Shown here piece by piece: positions 7,252 through 14,296 of a stretch of DNA of 17,953 nt. The notes below the pieces were generated by a model that was given only the letters and a program-made list of their open reading frames with translations, did not search any database and was not told where the DNA came from. Location of the stretch: assembly GCA_016297325.1 (NCBI GenBank), contig JAEDGW010000052.1, positions 1 to 17,953 of the forward strand. The letters run 5' to 3'. The stretch is from Coprococcus sp. Lineage in GTDB: Bacteria; Bacillota; Clostridia; Lachnospirales; Lachnospiraceae. Each line of letters starts with the position of its first letter. The stretch's first letter is position 1. A program made the position numbers and the translations under genes.

Positions 7252-8916
7252 CTACACTTCTGTGATTATAGGGAGGATCATAGGACTTCTCTTTGTCCTC
7301 TTCCACAGAAATTCTCCCATATCATCCTTGATGACCGACTTGATCTTTCCCCAGTCAGTCACACCACGGCTCAGGCACCTGTCAAGAGCCTCCTGACACG
7401 TTATCCTGCAATCCTCCATCAGAGTCTCAGATTCTCTCACGTAGACAAATCCTCTCGAAACGATATCCGGACCTGCCACAAGCTGATTGCTGTATCTGTC
7501 TAAAGTTACGACTATTATGATGAGTCCGTTCTGCGACAGAAGCTGTCTGTCCCTAAGCACTATATTGCCCACATCTCCGACTCCAAGTCCATCGACGAAT
7601 ACTCCCTGGGCAGGCACCTTGCCTACCACGTCAAACACATCCTCGCCGATTTCAAGCACATCTCCTGTCGTCATGATCTTGACGTTCTCTTTCGGGATTC
7701 CCATCTCGACCGCAAGCTCTGCGTGACGCTTTAAGTGTCTGTACTCTCCGTGTACAGGTATGGCATACTTTGGCTTTGTGAGCGCATATATAAGCTTCAG
7801 CTCCTCACGGCATGCATGACCCGATACATGGGTATCCTCAAATATAACGTGTGCACCCTTTGCCTCAAGCTCGTTTATAACTTTAAATACAGCCTTCTCA
7901 TTTCCCGGTATAGGATGTGAACTGAATATGACCACATCTCCAGGTTTGATAGCCACTTTGTTGTGTATCGACGCCGCGATCCTTGAGAGCGCCGCCATGT
8001 TCTCTCCCTGGCTTCCGGTTGTTATGAGAACAACTTTCTCATCAGGATAGTTCTTGATCTGGCTTATGTCTATAAGCGTGTTGTCTGGTATATTTATATA
8101 GCCAAGCTCAGAGGCAGTTGTGATGATGTTCACCATGCTCCTGCCCTCGATTATGACTTTTCTGTCGTACTTATATGCGGAATTTATTATCTGCTGTACT
8201 CTGTCCACATTCGATGCAAATGTGGCTATGATGATCCTGTGATCCTTGTTGTCATTGAACAGGTTGTCAAATGTTCTTCCAACCGTCTTCTCAGACTGTG
8301 TGAAACCTTCCTTCTCTGCATTTGTCGAGTCTGCCATAAGTGCAAGCACACCTTTCTTGCCAAGCTCCGCAAATCTCTGAAGATCTATTGTTCCTCCAAA
8401 TACCGGTGTATAGTCAATCTTGAAATCTCCTGTGTGGACGAGAAGTCCTGCAGGTGTATATATGGCAAGTGCCGCAGAATCGGCTATGGAATGGTTTGTT
8501 CTTATGAATTCTACTCTGAATGCGCCCAGATTAATGTTCTGTCCATACTTCACAACCTTTCTTCTGGTATTGTTCATAAGGTTGTGCTCTTTCAGTTTGT
8601 TCTCTATCAGTCCCATCGTAAGCTTTGTCGCATAGATAGGCATATTGAGTTCTTTCTCAATGTAAGGAATAGCTCCTATGTGATCCTCATGTCCATGGGT
8701 AACTACAAGTCCTCTGACCTTGTCCGCGTTTTCCTTAAGATATGTCACATCCGGGATAACCAGATCTATACCAAGCATATCATCCTCAGGGAATGCCAGT
8801 CCGCAGTCAATGACTATGATAGAGTCCTCATACTCTATCGCAGTGATATTCATTCCAATCTGTTCCAGACCGCCCAAAGGAATGATCTTCACTGACTCTT
8901 TCTTGTTCTTATTCAA
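7252..8916 (-). CDS. rnj: Ribonuclease J
   Basis: A 554-residue metallo-beta-lactamase/beta-CASP ribonuclease of full length. The metal-binding HxHxDH motif is THGHEDHIGA (His74, His76, Asp78, His79). The rest follows RNase J: HTGDFKIDYTP, LMADSTNAEKEGFT, ATFASNVDRVQQII, VLITTGSQGENMAALSRIA, FSSHPIPGNE, and HVSGHACREEL-YALTKPKYAIPVHGEYRHL. A C-terminal domain ends at about 554. RNase J combines 5'-to-3' exonuclease and endonuclease activity and matures or degrades mRNA and rRNA in Firmicutes. The initiator is TTG at 8914-8916 with GGAGG at 8924-8928, 7 nt away. The ribosome binding site overlaps the last codons and stop of the DUF1292 gene, so initiation is probably coupled to it. Whether this is the J1- or J2-type paralogue is not decidable here. 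Confidence 0.96.
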   Translation of the reverse strand: MNKNKKESVKIIPLGGLEQIGMNITAIEYEDSIIVIDCGLAFPEDDMLGIDLVIPDVTYLKENADKVRGLVVTHGHEDHIGAIPYIEKELNMPIYATKLTMGLIENKLKEHNLMNNTRRKVVKYGQNINLGAFRVEFIRTNHSIADSAALAIYTPAGLLVHTGDFKIDYTPVFGGTIDLQRFAELGKKGVLALMADSTNAEKEGFTQSEKTVGRTFDNLFNDNKDHRIIIATFASNVDRVQQIINSAYKYDRKVIIEGRSMVNIITTASELGYINIPDNTLIDISQIKNYPDEKVVLITTGSQGENMAALSRIAASIHNKVAIKPGDVVIFSSHPIPGNEKAVFKVINELEAKGAHVIFEDTHVSGHACREELKLIYALTKPKYAIPVHGEYRHLKRHAELAVEMGIPKENVKIMTTGDVLEIGEDVFDVVGKVPAQGVFVDGLGVGDVGNIVLRDRQLLSQNGLIIIVVTLDRYSNQLVAGPDIVSRGFVYVRESETLMEDCRITCQEALDRCLSRGVTDWGKIKSVIKDDMGEFLWKRTKRSPMILPIITEV

Positions 8917-8918
8917 TT

Positions 8919-9191
8919 TTATACCTCCAAATCAACGTCCTCCAGCAACTCATCAAAAATTCTGATGACTGCCTCCAATTCTTTTTCATCTTCCACAATA
9001 TCGTATGCCGCCATCTCATCCGTGTCAGCTCCGCTGTTCTCACGGAGAATAAGGAAAGATTCGTCATCCGACTTGTCAATGACAAACAGATAGTTCACAC
9101 CGCCCAGAGTAGTCTGCTCAACCACATAAAACTCTGCTTCTGTACCATCTTCTGTCTCAAATATAATGCTGTTTTTTCTGTCTTCTGCCAT
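8919..9191 (-). CDS. DUF1292 family protein (YrzB-like)
   Basis: A 90-residue acidic protein when started at the ATG at 9191 (MAEDRKNSIIF), which has GAGGT at 9196-9200 just upstream. The longer frame to 9221 overlaps the ribosome binding site and reaches the ruvX end, so it is less likely. The sequence has the DUF1292 pattern: IIFETEDGTEAEFYVVEQTT, then GVNYLFVIDKSDDESFLILRE, and an acidic ending with EKELEAVIRIFDELL. The family has no settled function. In Bacillus and clostridia it sits directly after yrrK (ruvX) and yrzL (ireB), exactly as here, so the family call is supported by both sequence and synteny. Its stop is 2 nt from the TTG start of RNase J. Confidence 0.85.
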   Translation of the reverse strand: MAEDRKNSIIFETEDGTEAEFYVVEQTTLGGVNYLFVIDKSDDESFLILRENSGADTDEMAAYDIVEDEKELEAVIRIFDELLEDVDLEV

Positions 9192-9236
9192 GCTTACCTC
9201 ATATTCCAGTGCAATCCGCACCCTATTCGTTCACAA

Positions 9237-9683
9237 TCAACCGCCGCACTGGGAATCCAGATAACTTTGAAGTATGACCGCAGCAGCCATCTTGTCGATA
9301 TACGTTTTCCTGTTTTCTCTTCTGACGCCGCTCTCGATAAGTATGCGCTCTGCCTCAACCGTCGTGAGCCTTTCATCCCACAAAACCACCTCAAGTCCGG
9401 TTCTTCTCTCAAGATCCTCCTTGAATGCCTGTGTTGCTTCGCAACGGTCTCCCTCGGTATTGTTCATATTCTTAGGATATCCCAGAACGATCTTCTCTAC
9501 AGTCTCCTGGGAACCCTGATCACTGTACTCCTGTATGAGCGCTTCAATACGTGCCAGCGTCTGTCTGAGCTTGTTCGCCGACTTTCTCTCTATAGTCTCA
9601 ACCGGCTGTGCCGTTATCTTCAGCGGATCGCTCACTGCCACGCCAACTGTCTTGGTTCCATAATCTAAGCCTAGTATCCTCAT
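9237..9683 (-). CDS. ruvX: RuvX/YqgF family Holliday-junction resolvase-like nuclease
   Basis: A 148-residue RNase H-fold protein, close to the usual 135-150. The first acidic residue is Asp7 in LGLDYGTKTVGVAVSD. IVLGYPKNMNNTEG follows, with VLWDERLTTVEAERIL carrying the second acidic motif, and DKMAAAVILQSYLD at the C-terminus carrying the third. These are the expected metal-binding positions of YqgF. The family has been linked to Holliday-junction resolution and to 16S/23S rRNA processing, so the in vivo role is not uniform. It lies 18 nt after ireB and before the DUF1292 gene, the conserved yrzL-yrrK-yrzB order. The ATG at 9683 is preceded by AAAGGA. Confidence 0.92.
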   Translation of the reverse strand: MRILGLDYGTKTVGVAVSDPLKITAQPVETIERKSANKLRQTLARIEALIQEYSDQGSQETVEKIVLGYPKNMNNTEGDRCEATQAFKEDLERRTGLEVVLWDERLTTVEAERILIESGVRRENRKTYIDKMAAAVILQSYLDSQCGG

Positions 9684-9701
9684 GTTTATCCTTTATCCCG
9701 A

Positions 9702-9959
9702 TCACTTAAAATTGTTCTCAATATAGTCCTCAAACAAAACCTCAATGATCTCGTCTCTCTCGACCTTCATTATAAGGCTTCTTGCGTTCTTGTAGCTTGT
9801 GATATATGTCGGATCACCGCTCATCACATAACCGACTACCTGACTTACAGGATTATATCCTTTCTCAGCAAGTGCTTCATATACTTTCCCTATGATCTCA
9901 CGCACATCCACTATGGTATCTTTCACAGGGACAATATTCTGTGTACTTTCATTATTCAT
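9702..9959 (-). CDS. ireB: IreB/ReoM family regulatory phosphoprotein (YrzL, DUF965)
   Basis: An 85-residue protein whose core matches IreB closely: VYEALAEKGYNPVSQVVGYV, then MSGDPTYITSYKNARSLI and VERDEIIEVLFEDYI. In enterococci and Listeria the homologue (IreB/ReoM) is phosphorylated on an N-terminal threonine by a PASTA-domain kinase and controls cell-wall synthesis, in Listeria through turnover of MurA. The tail here contains Ser5-Thr6 at the equivalent position, so Thr6 is the likely phosphosite (inferred). The start is either the ATG at 9959 or a TTG directly before it (9962); GAGGA at 9969-9973 is 9 nt from the ATG and 6 nt from the TTG. It is the first gene of an eight-gene operon with a good promoter at 10014-10042. 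Confidence 0.93.
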   Translation of the reverse strand: MNNESTQNIVPVKDTIVDVREIIGKVYEALAEKGYNPVSQVVGYVMSGDPTYITSYKNARSLIMKVERDEIIEVLFEDYIENNFK

Positions 9960-10013
9960 CAAATCACGTCCTCATCTTGTTATTATCTCGCGAGCCATCT
10001 ATATAACATTCCC

Positions 10014-10042
10014 ATTCTAATATAATTTCTTATAAATGTAAA
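10014..10042 (-). promoter_or_regulatory. Promoter of the ireB-ruvX-rnj-trhP operon (TTTACA-N17-TAGAAT)
   Basis: On the minus strand TTTACA (10037-10042) and TAGAAT (10014-10019) are separated by exactly 17 bp, each with five of six consensus positions. Transcription would start near 10007, giving a leader of about 48 nt. The promoter lies in the 97-bp gap after mtaB. I see no terminator hairpin between mtaB and this promoter, so read-through from mtaB is possible as well. Confidence 0.75.
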
Positions 10043-10056
10043 GGAACATATCCCGA

Positions 10057-11409
10057 TCAGATAAGATATAATTCTCCATCCTGGGTATATCTTGTATACA
10101 CGAAACTGTTGACAAAGCTCTCCGGCATCTCGGCGGCGCCCACATTTATAAGCACGTCCATATATCTCTCCGTATGACCTCTCAGATACACACTGCCGTC
10201 TTTTCTGACAACTTCCTCAACCAGGACTTCCAGCTCCTGCCCCTCAAATCCAGCTTCATATGCCTTTTTGTTTTTTGCGGTAAGCTCAAGCAGGACATCA
10301 CTTCTTGCATTTTTCACATCCGGTGATACCTGATTCTCCATGGCTGCCGCCACAGTTCCCTTTCTCGGTGAATATTTGAATATATGCATCTCATAAAGAT
10401 TCAGCTGAGTCAGATACTTCACAGTCTCCTCAAACTCCGCATCGCTTTCACCCGGGAATCCCACTATCACATCTGTGGTGAGCGCAGGGTCTTTGTATAC
10501 CTTTCTAAGTATATCACATTTTTCTAAGTATTGCTCACATGTGTACTTCCTGTTCATACGTTTAAGCACCGAATTACAGCCACTTTGCAGGCTCAGATGG
10601 AAGTGCGGACACACCTTTGGATTTGCCGAAATACGCTGTGCAAATTCCTCTGTGATGATACCCGGCTCCAAAGATCCAAGACGTATTCTCTTGATTCCTT
10701 TGATTTTTGAGATAGCATCAATGAGATCTATGAGTGCTCCCTCATAATTCTTATCCTTACCATATGAAGATATATGAATACCGGTAAGCACCACCTCTTT
10801 TATCCCTGATGCCGCCAGAGCGGTTATCTCGTCAACTATTGCAGATTCCTCACGGCTCCTTATCCTTCCTCTGACATATGGAATGATACAGTATGTACAG
10901 AACTGATTACATCCATCCTGTATCTTGACATAGGCACGGGTATGTTCTGCCGGTGCATGTCCGCCCATCTCCTCGTACTCAGATTCCTTTGATATATCAA
11001 CAAAACACTCCACGGCACAGTTGTCAGCATGAACTGGCCTGTCAGAGTTTTCTCTCACATTAATATAATCAATCACTATCTGAGTGATATCTTTCTTCTT
11101 ATTGTTACTGATCACTATATCCACTGCTTCGTCCTGCTCAAGGAGTTCCTTTGCTGACTGTACATAACATCCGGCGGCTATGACGATCCCATCCGGATTT
11201 CTCTTCTTTGCCCTGTGGAGCATCTGGCGGGATTTTTTGTCCGCAATATTCGTCACAGAGCAGGTGTTTATTATATATATGTCAGCTTTTTCGTCAAAAT
11301 CAACGATCTCTGCCCCGGCATTTTTCAGCATGTCCAACATACTGTCTGTCTCATATTGATTAACCTTGCAGCCCAGTGTCATGGCAGCTACTGATCTTCC
11401 TTTTAACAT
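10057..11409 (-). CDS. mtaB: tRNA (t6A37) methylthiotransferase MtaB
   Basis: A 450-residue radical-SAM methylthiotransferase, the length of B. subtilis MtaB (YqeV). The N-terminal UPF0004 domain shows the three cluster-binding cysteines: Cys14 (TLGCKVNQYETD), Cys50 (NTCSVTN) and Cys81 (AAGCYVQ). The radical-SAM triad CxxxCxxC is Cys167, Cys171 and Cys174 (GCNQFCTYCIIPYVRG). IRLGSLEP and HFHLSLQSGCNSVLKRMNRKY follow, and a C-terminal TRAM-like region (about 385-450) completes it. The TLGCKVNQ start is characteristic of MtaB rather than MiaB or RimO. MtaB adds a methylthio group to t6A37 of tRNAs that read ANN codons. AAGGAG (11420-11425) is 10 nt from the ATG at 11409 and 7 nt from an adjacent TTG at 11412, so either may initiate. 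I could not find a convincing minus-strand promoter in the 97-bp divergent gap. Confidence 0.95.
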   Translation of the reverse strand: MLKGRSVAAMTLGCKVNQYETDSMLDMLKNAGAEIVDFDEKADIYIINTCSVTNIADKKSRQMLHRAKKRNPDGIVIAAGCYVQSAKELLEQDEAVDIVISNNKKKDITQIVIDYINVRENSDRPVHADNCAVECFVDISKESEYEEMGGHAPAEHTRAYVKIQDGCNQFCTYCIIPYVRGRIRSREESAIVDEITALAASGIKEVVLTGIHISSYGKDKNYEGALIDLIDAISKIKGIKRIRLGSLEPGIITEEFAQRISANPKVCPHFHLSLQSGCNSVLKRMNRKYTCEQYLEKCDILRKVYKDPALTTDVIVGFPGESDAEFEETVKYLTQLNLYEMHIFKYSPRKGTVAAAMENQVSPDVKNARSDVLLELTAKNKKAYEAGFEGQELEVLVEEVVRKDGSVYLRGHTERYMDVLINVGAAEMPESFVNSFVYTRYTQDGELYLI

Positions 11410-11428
11410 CAAATTTACACTCCTTATA

Positions 11429-11457
11429 TTGACTTTTATAATCTATAAAAATATAAT
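11429..11457 (+). promoter_or_regulatory. Promoter of the HPr-like gene (TTGACT-N17-TATAAT)
   Basis: TTGACT (11429-11434) and a perfect TATAAT (11452-11457) are separated by 17 bp. The expected start near 11464 gives a 43-nt leader ending in AGGAGG (about 7 nt before the ATG at 11507). The promoter overlaps the mtaB ribosome-binding region on the other strand, so strong expression of one gene could disturb the other. Confidence 0.85.
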
Positions 11458-11506
11458 GGTTACAGTACATAAATTATATTACTAACAAGGGTTAGGAGGA
11501 CTAAAT

Positions 11507-11740
11507 ATGAAAGCTGTTAAGATTTCTTTGAACTCAATCGATAAGGTTAAAAGCTTCTGCAACGACATAGCTAAGTTCGACGCAGAATTTGATCTTGTAT
11601 CAGGACGTTACGTAATCGACGCAAAGTCGATCATGGGTATATTCAGTCTTGATATATCAAAGCCTATCGAGCTCAACATTCACGCTGAGAGCGGATTAGA
11701 TGAGATCATGGCTACTCTCAAGCCATATCTTGCAGAGTAA
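11507..11740 (+). CDS. HPr-like protein lacking the phosphorylatable histidine
   Basis: A 77-residue protein that aligns along its whole length with HPr of the sugar phosphotransferase system, but is slightly shorter than the usual 85-88. The region around the regulatory serine is well kept: DAKSIMGIFSLDISKPIEL, where Ser41 corresponds to HPr Ser46. The active-site segment GLHARPA is replaced by SIDKVKS, so the residue corresponding to His15 is Asp12 and the neighbouring Arg is also gone. It therefore cannot carry phosphate from enzyme I in the normal way. The nearest known parallel is Crh of Bacillus, which has Gln at this position and works only as a CcpA co-regulator when Ser46 is phosphorylated. 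A regulatory role here is inferred. The gene stands alone with a consensus promoter, an AGGAGG and its own terminator. Confidence 0.8.
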   Translation: MKAVKISLNSIDKVKSFCNDIAKFDAEFDLVSGRYVIDAKSIMGIFSLDISKPIELNIHAESGLDEIMATLKPYLAE

Positions 11741-11782
11741 TCCATCGATCAAAGCACACATTTATCGAATCAGAACAATTAT

Positions 11783-11820
11783 AAAGAGATGCTGTATTTG
11801 CAGCACCTCTTTTTTGTTTT
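11783..11820. terminator. Terminator after the HPr-like gene, shared with convergent thiI
   Basis: Stem arms AAAGAG (11783-11788) and TGCTG (11790-11794) pair with CAGCA (11801-11805) and CTCTTT (11807-11812) around the loop TATTTG. A U-rich run follows (11810-11820) on the plus strand. The one mismatch (A11789/C11806) becomes a G-U pair in minus-strand RNA, where the stem is followed by a weaker U-rich stretch, so it may also stop thiI transcripts. The rest of the 133-bp gap (11741-11873) holds nothing I recognise. Confidence 0.85.
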
Positions 11821-11873
11821 ACTGCTTTTTACTCTATTATCACAGTCTCTTACCGCATGTCAGATCTGCAATA

Positions 11874-13058
11874 TTATTTTGCCCTGCACATGACTATCTC
11901 AGCAGCATCCACTGCCTTCCTGTATAAAGGCTCTATTATTCCGGTAAGCTTCTCCTCCGACTTCTCTATAGCTGAGAGGATCGGTTTTGTGACAGGATGC
12001 TTTGCTACAAATGTAGTGCAGCAGTCCTCGTAAGGAAGGATAGATGTCTCGTAAGTTCCTATCTTCTCTGAGATATCAACTATCTCCTGTTTATCCATAC
12101 CTATACATGGTCTGAACACCGGCATAGTGCTGACCTGATTGATGACATTAAGGCTGAATACGGTCTGGCTTGATACCTGGCCTATGCTCTCACCTGTTAT
12201 CGTACACTGGCAATCATTCTTCTCTGCCAATTCCTCAGCGATCTTGATCATATAACGCTTCATGATGATCGTGAGCTCCTCATGAGGGCAGTTGTCATAT
12301 ATCGCCATCTGCACATCAGCAAAATTGACGACATGAAGTCTGATGGCTCCTGCATAATCAGCAACAAGACATGCAAGATCTATAACTTTCTGCTTTGCTC
12401 TCTCACTTGTGAAAGGAGGCGCATGGAAATATACCGCTTCCACAACCACACCTCTCTTGGCGATCATATACGCTGCAACCGGGCTGTCTATTCCACCTGA
12501 CAGAAGTGCCATGCCCTTGCCGTTTGTTCCAACAGGAAGCCCTCCCGGTCCAGGTATAGTTATCGAATAGATATACGCAACCTTTCTTATCTCCACATTT
12601 ATTATCTCCTGAGGTGAGTGCACATCCACCACAAGATCAGGATAAGCCTCTAAAAGGAAATGTCCAAGCTCTGCGCTGACCTCCATGGATGTCATAGGAT
12701 ACGTCTTATCATTTCTCCTTGTAAACACTTTGAACGTAAAATTCTTTCTGTCGTAAGCCTTATCCACATAGTCTATAACCTTCTGTTTGAGATTTTCAAA
12801 CTCGGTATTTTCCTCCACAACAACAGGACATATTCCAACTATACCAAATACCTTTCCAAGAGCATTTACCACGTCTTCATAGTCATAATCCGACTTACAC
12901 TCCACAAATATCCTTCCCTGCTCCTTGCGGATGAAAAAATCACCGTATGGCTTTAACTTTCTGTTGATATTCTTGCAGAGTATATCCTCAAATATATATC
13001 TGTTCTTTCCCTTTGTGCCTATTTCAGCATACTTTATCATAAATGCCTTGTACTGCAT
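11874..13058 (-). CDS. thiI: tRNA 4-thiouridine synthetase ThiI
   Basis: A 394-residue protein made of an N-terminal ferredoxin-like domain, a THUMP domain (about 60-165, with VDVHSPQEIINVEIRK) and a PP-loop adenylating domain with SGGIDSP at about 187-193. The ending shows SIGQVSSQTVFSLNVINQVS, PVFRPCIGMDKQEIVDIS and a Cys pair at about 346-347 in PYEDCCTTF, matching the position of the sulfur-handling cysteine of the family. There is no C-terminal rhodanese domain, as usual in Firmicutes. ThiI activates U8 of tRNA with ATP and transfers sulfur from a cysteine desulfurase to give 4-thiouridine; some homologues also serve thiamine thiazole synthesis. The desulfurase gene lies just upstream on the same strand. 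An AGGAGG (13063-13068) sits 4 nt before the ATG. Confidence 0.96.
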   Translation of the reverse strand: MQYKAFMIKYAEIGTKGKNRYIFEDILCKNINRKLKPYGDFFIRKEQGRIFVECKSDYDYEDVVNALGKVFGIVGICPVVVEENTEFENLKQKVIDYVDKAYDRKNFTFKVFTRRNDKTYPMTSMEVSAELGHFLLEAYPDLVVDVHSPQEIINVEIRKVAYIYSITIPGPGGLPVGTNGKGMALLSGGIDSPVAAYMIAKRGVVVEAVYFHAPPFTSERAKQKVIDLACLVADYAGAIRLHVVNFADVQMAIYDNCPHEELTIIMKRYMIKIAEELAEKNDCQCTITGESIGQVSSQTVFSLNVINQVSTMPVFRPCIGMDKQEIVDISEKIGTYETSILPYEDCCTTFVAKHPVTKPILSAIEKSEEKLTGIIEPLYRKAVDAAEIVMCRAK

Positions 13059-13129
13059 ATGTCCTCCTTATTTAGATGCCCGCTAGTTTCTCCTGTCATC
13101 CCATGCCGCAAATAACTTTTGTATAGTGT

Positions 13130-14275
13130 CTATTTCTTCCTCACATATCGTCTGAGTATCGGCAGGAGCTGACTGCAGCACTCAACTGCATAATCCACCT
13201 GCTCCATGGTATTCTCCGGTGAAAAGCTGAATCTAAGTGTCGACTCAAGCTTGTCCTGCGGAAGTCCTATAGCTTTTAGTGTGCCACTGGCATGCTGCTT
13301 GTTCGATGAACACGCGGAACCAGAAGACACATATATCTCCTTCTCCTCAAGAGCGTGCAGCATGACCTCACTTCTCACACCCTTAAACGTGATACTCGCT
13401 ATATGAGGTGCATCGCCTGAATTGCTGTACACATCATCTATCTGTGTCAGCTCTGAGATAAGATGCTCTTTGAGCTTTCTCATATGCTCCATCTTCTCTT
13501 CAAGTCCATTGTACGTGATCTCCGCCGCAAGAGCCATTCCCGCTATCCCCGGCACGTTCTCCGTACCCGAGCGCATACCGCTCTGCTGTCCGCCGCCGTA
13601 TATAATAGGCTTCACTTTGACTCTGTCCTTTATAAACAATGCGCCTGCACCCTTTGGTCCATGGAATTTGTGGCTGCTTATGGACATCATATCTATTCCC
13701 ATTCTCTTCGGATAGATCCTGTATTTTCCAAATGCCTGGATAGCATCCACATGGAACAGCACATTCGGATTCTTCTCTTTGATCTGTCTGGCTATATCAG
13801 CGATCGGCATGACTGCTCCTATCTCGTTGTTCACATACATAACCGAGACAATGATAGTGTCATCATCCACCTCAGACATAAGCTGATCCATATCAACCTG
13901 TCCGCTGCTGTCGACGCCTATCCTTACAACGTCAAATCCCATATCATCCAGGAAATCCATCGTACTGCCAACAGATGCATGTTCAACAGATGTCGTGATG
14001 ATCTTGTTGCCTGCGCGTCTGTTTGCAAGCGCTCCGCCTATGAGAGCCATATTGTTGGACTCAGTCCCACCAGAAGTGAAAACTATCTCCTTAGGCATAA
14101 CTTTCATCTCTCTCGCAAGAGACTCTCTGGCATCCTTTATATATCTCGCAGCTGTAACGCCTTTCATATGAAGTGAAGACGGATTACCATAATCCTCCTC
14201 CATTATCTTCACCATAAGATCCCTGACCTCCGGATATACTGGAGTCGTCGCCGAATTATCAAAATATGCTTCCAT
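13130..14275 (-). CDS. Cysteine desulfurase, NifS/IscS family, probable ThiI sulfur donor
   Basis: A 381-residue PLP-dependent class V aminotransferase-fold enzyme. The start YFDNSATTPVYPEV is the family signature. TSGGTESNNMAL lies at about 67-78, and VEHA at about 97-100 carries the cofactor-stacking His. The PLP lysine is Lys203 in SISSHKFHGPKG, RSGTENVPGIAG follows at about 235-246, and the catalytic Cys322 lies in VSSGSACSS. It removes sulfur from cysteine as a protein-bound persulfide. The gene sits 71 nt before thiI, and dedicated desulfurases paired with thiI (NifZ in B. subtilis) are known, so delivery to ThiI is the likely job. A more general role in iron-sulfur assembly is possible because no iscU or sufU is adjacent. 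The ATG is preceded by GAGGAAAA. Confidence 0.93.
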   Translation of the reverse strand: MEAYFDNSATTPVYPEVRDLMVKIMEEDYGNPSSLHMKGVTAARYIKDARESLAREMKVMPKEIVFTSGGTESNNMALIGGALANRRAGNKIITTSVEHASVGSTMDFLDDMGFDVVRIGVDSSGQVDMDQLMSEVDDDTIIVSVMYVNNEIGAVMPIADIARQIKEKNPNVLFHVDAIQAFGKYRIYPKRMGIDMMSISSHKFHGPKGAGALFIKDRVKVKPIIYGGGQQSGMRSGTENVPGIAGMALAAEITYNGLEEKMEHMRKLKEHLISELTQIDDVYSNSGDAPHIASITFKGVRSEVMLHALEEKEIYVSSGSACSSNKQHASGTLKAIGLPQDKLESTLRFSFSPENTMEQVDYAVECCSQLLPILRRYVRKK

Positions 14276-14296
14276 TTTTCCTCGCTCTACAATATC

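Noticed and set aside
13034..13099. Short open frame overlapping the start of thiI
   Set aside because: About 21 codons with no ribosome binding site and no recognisable sequence.
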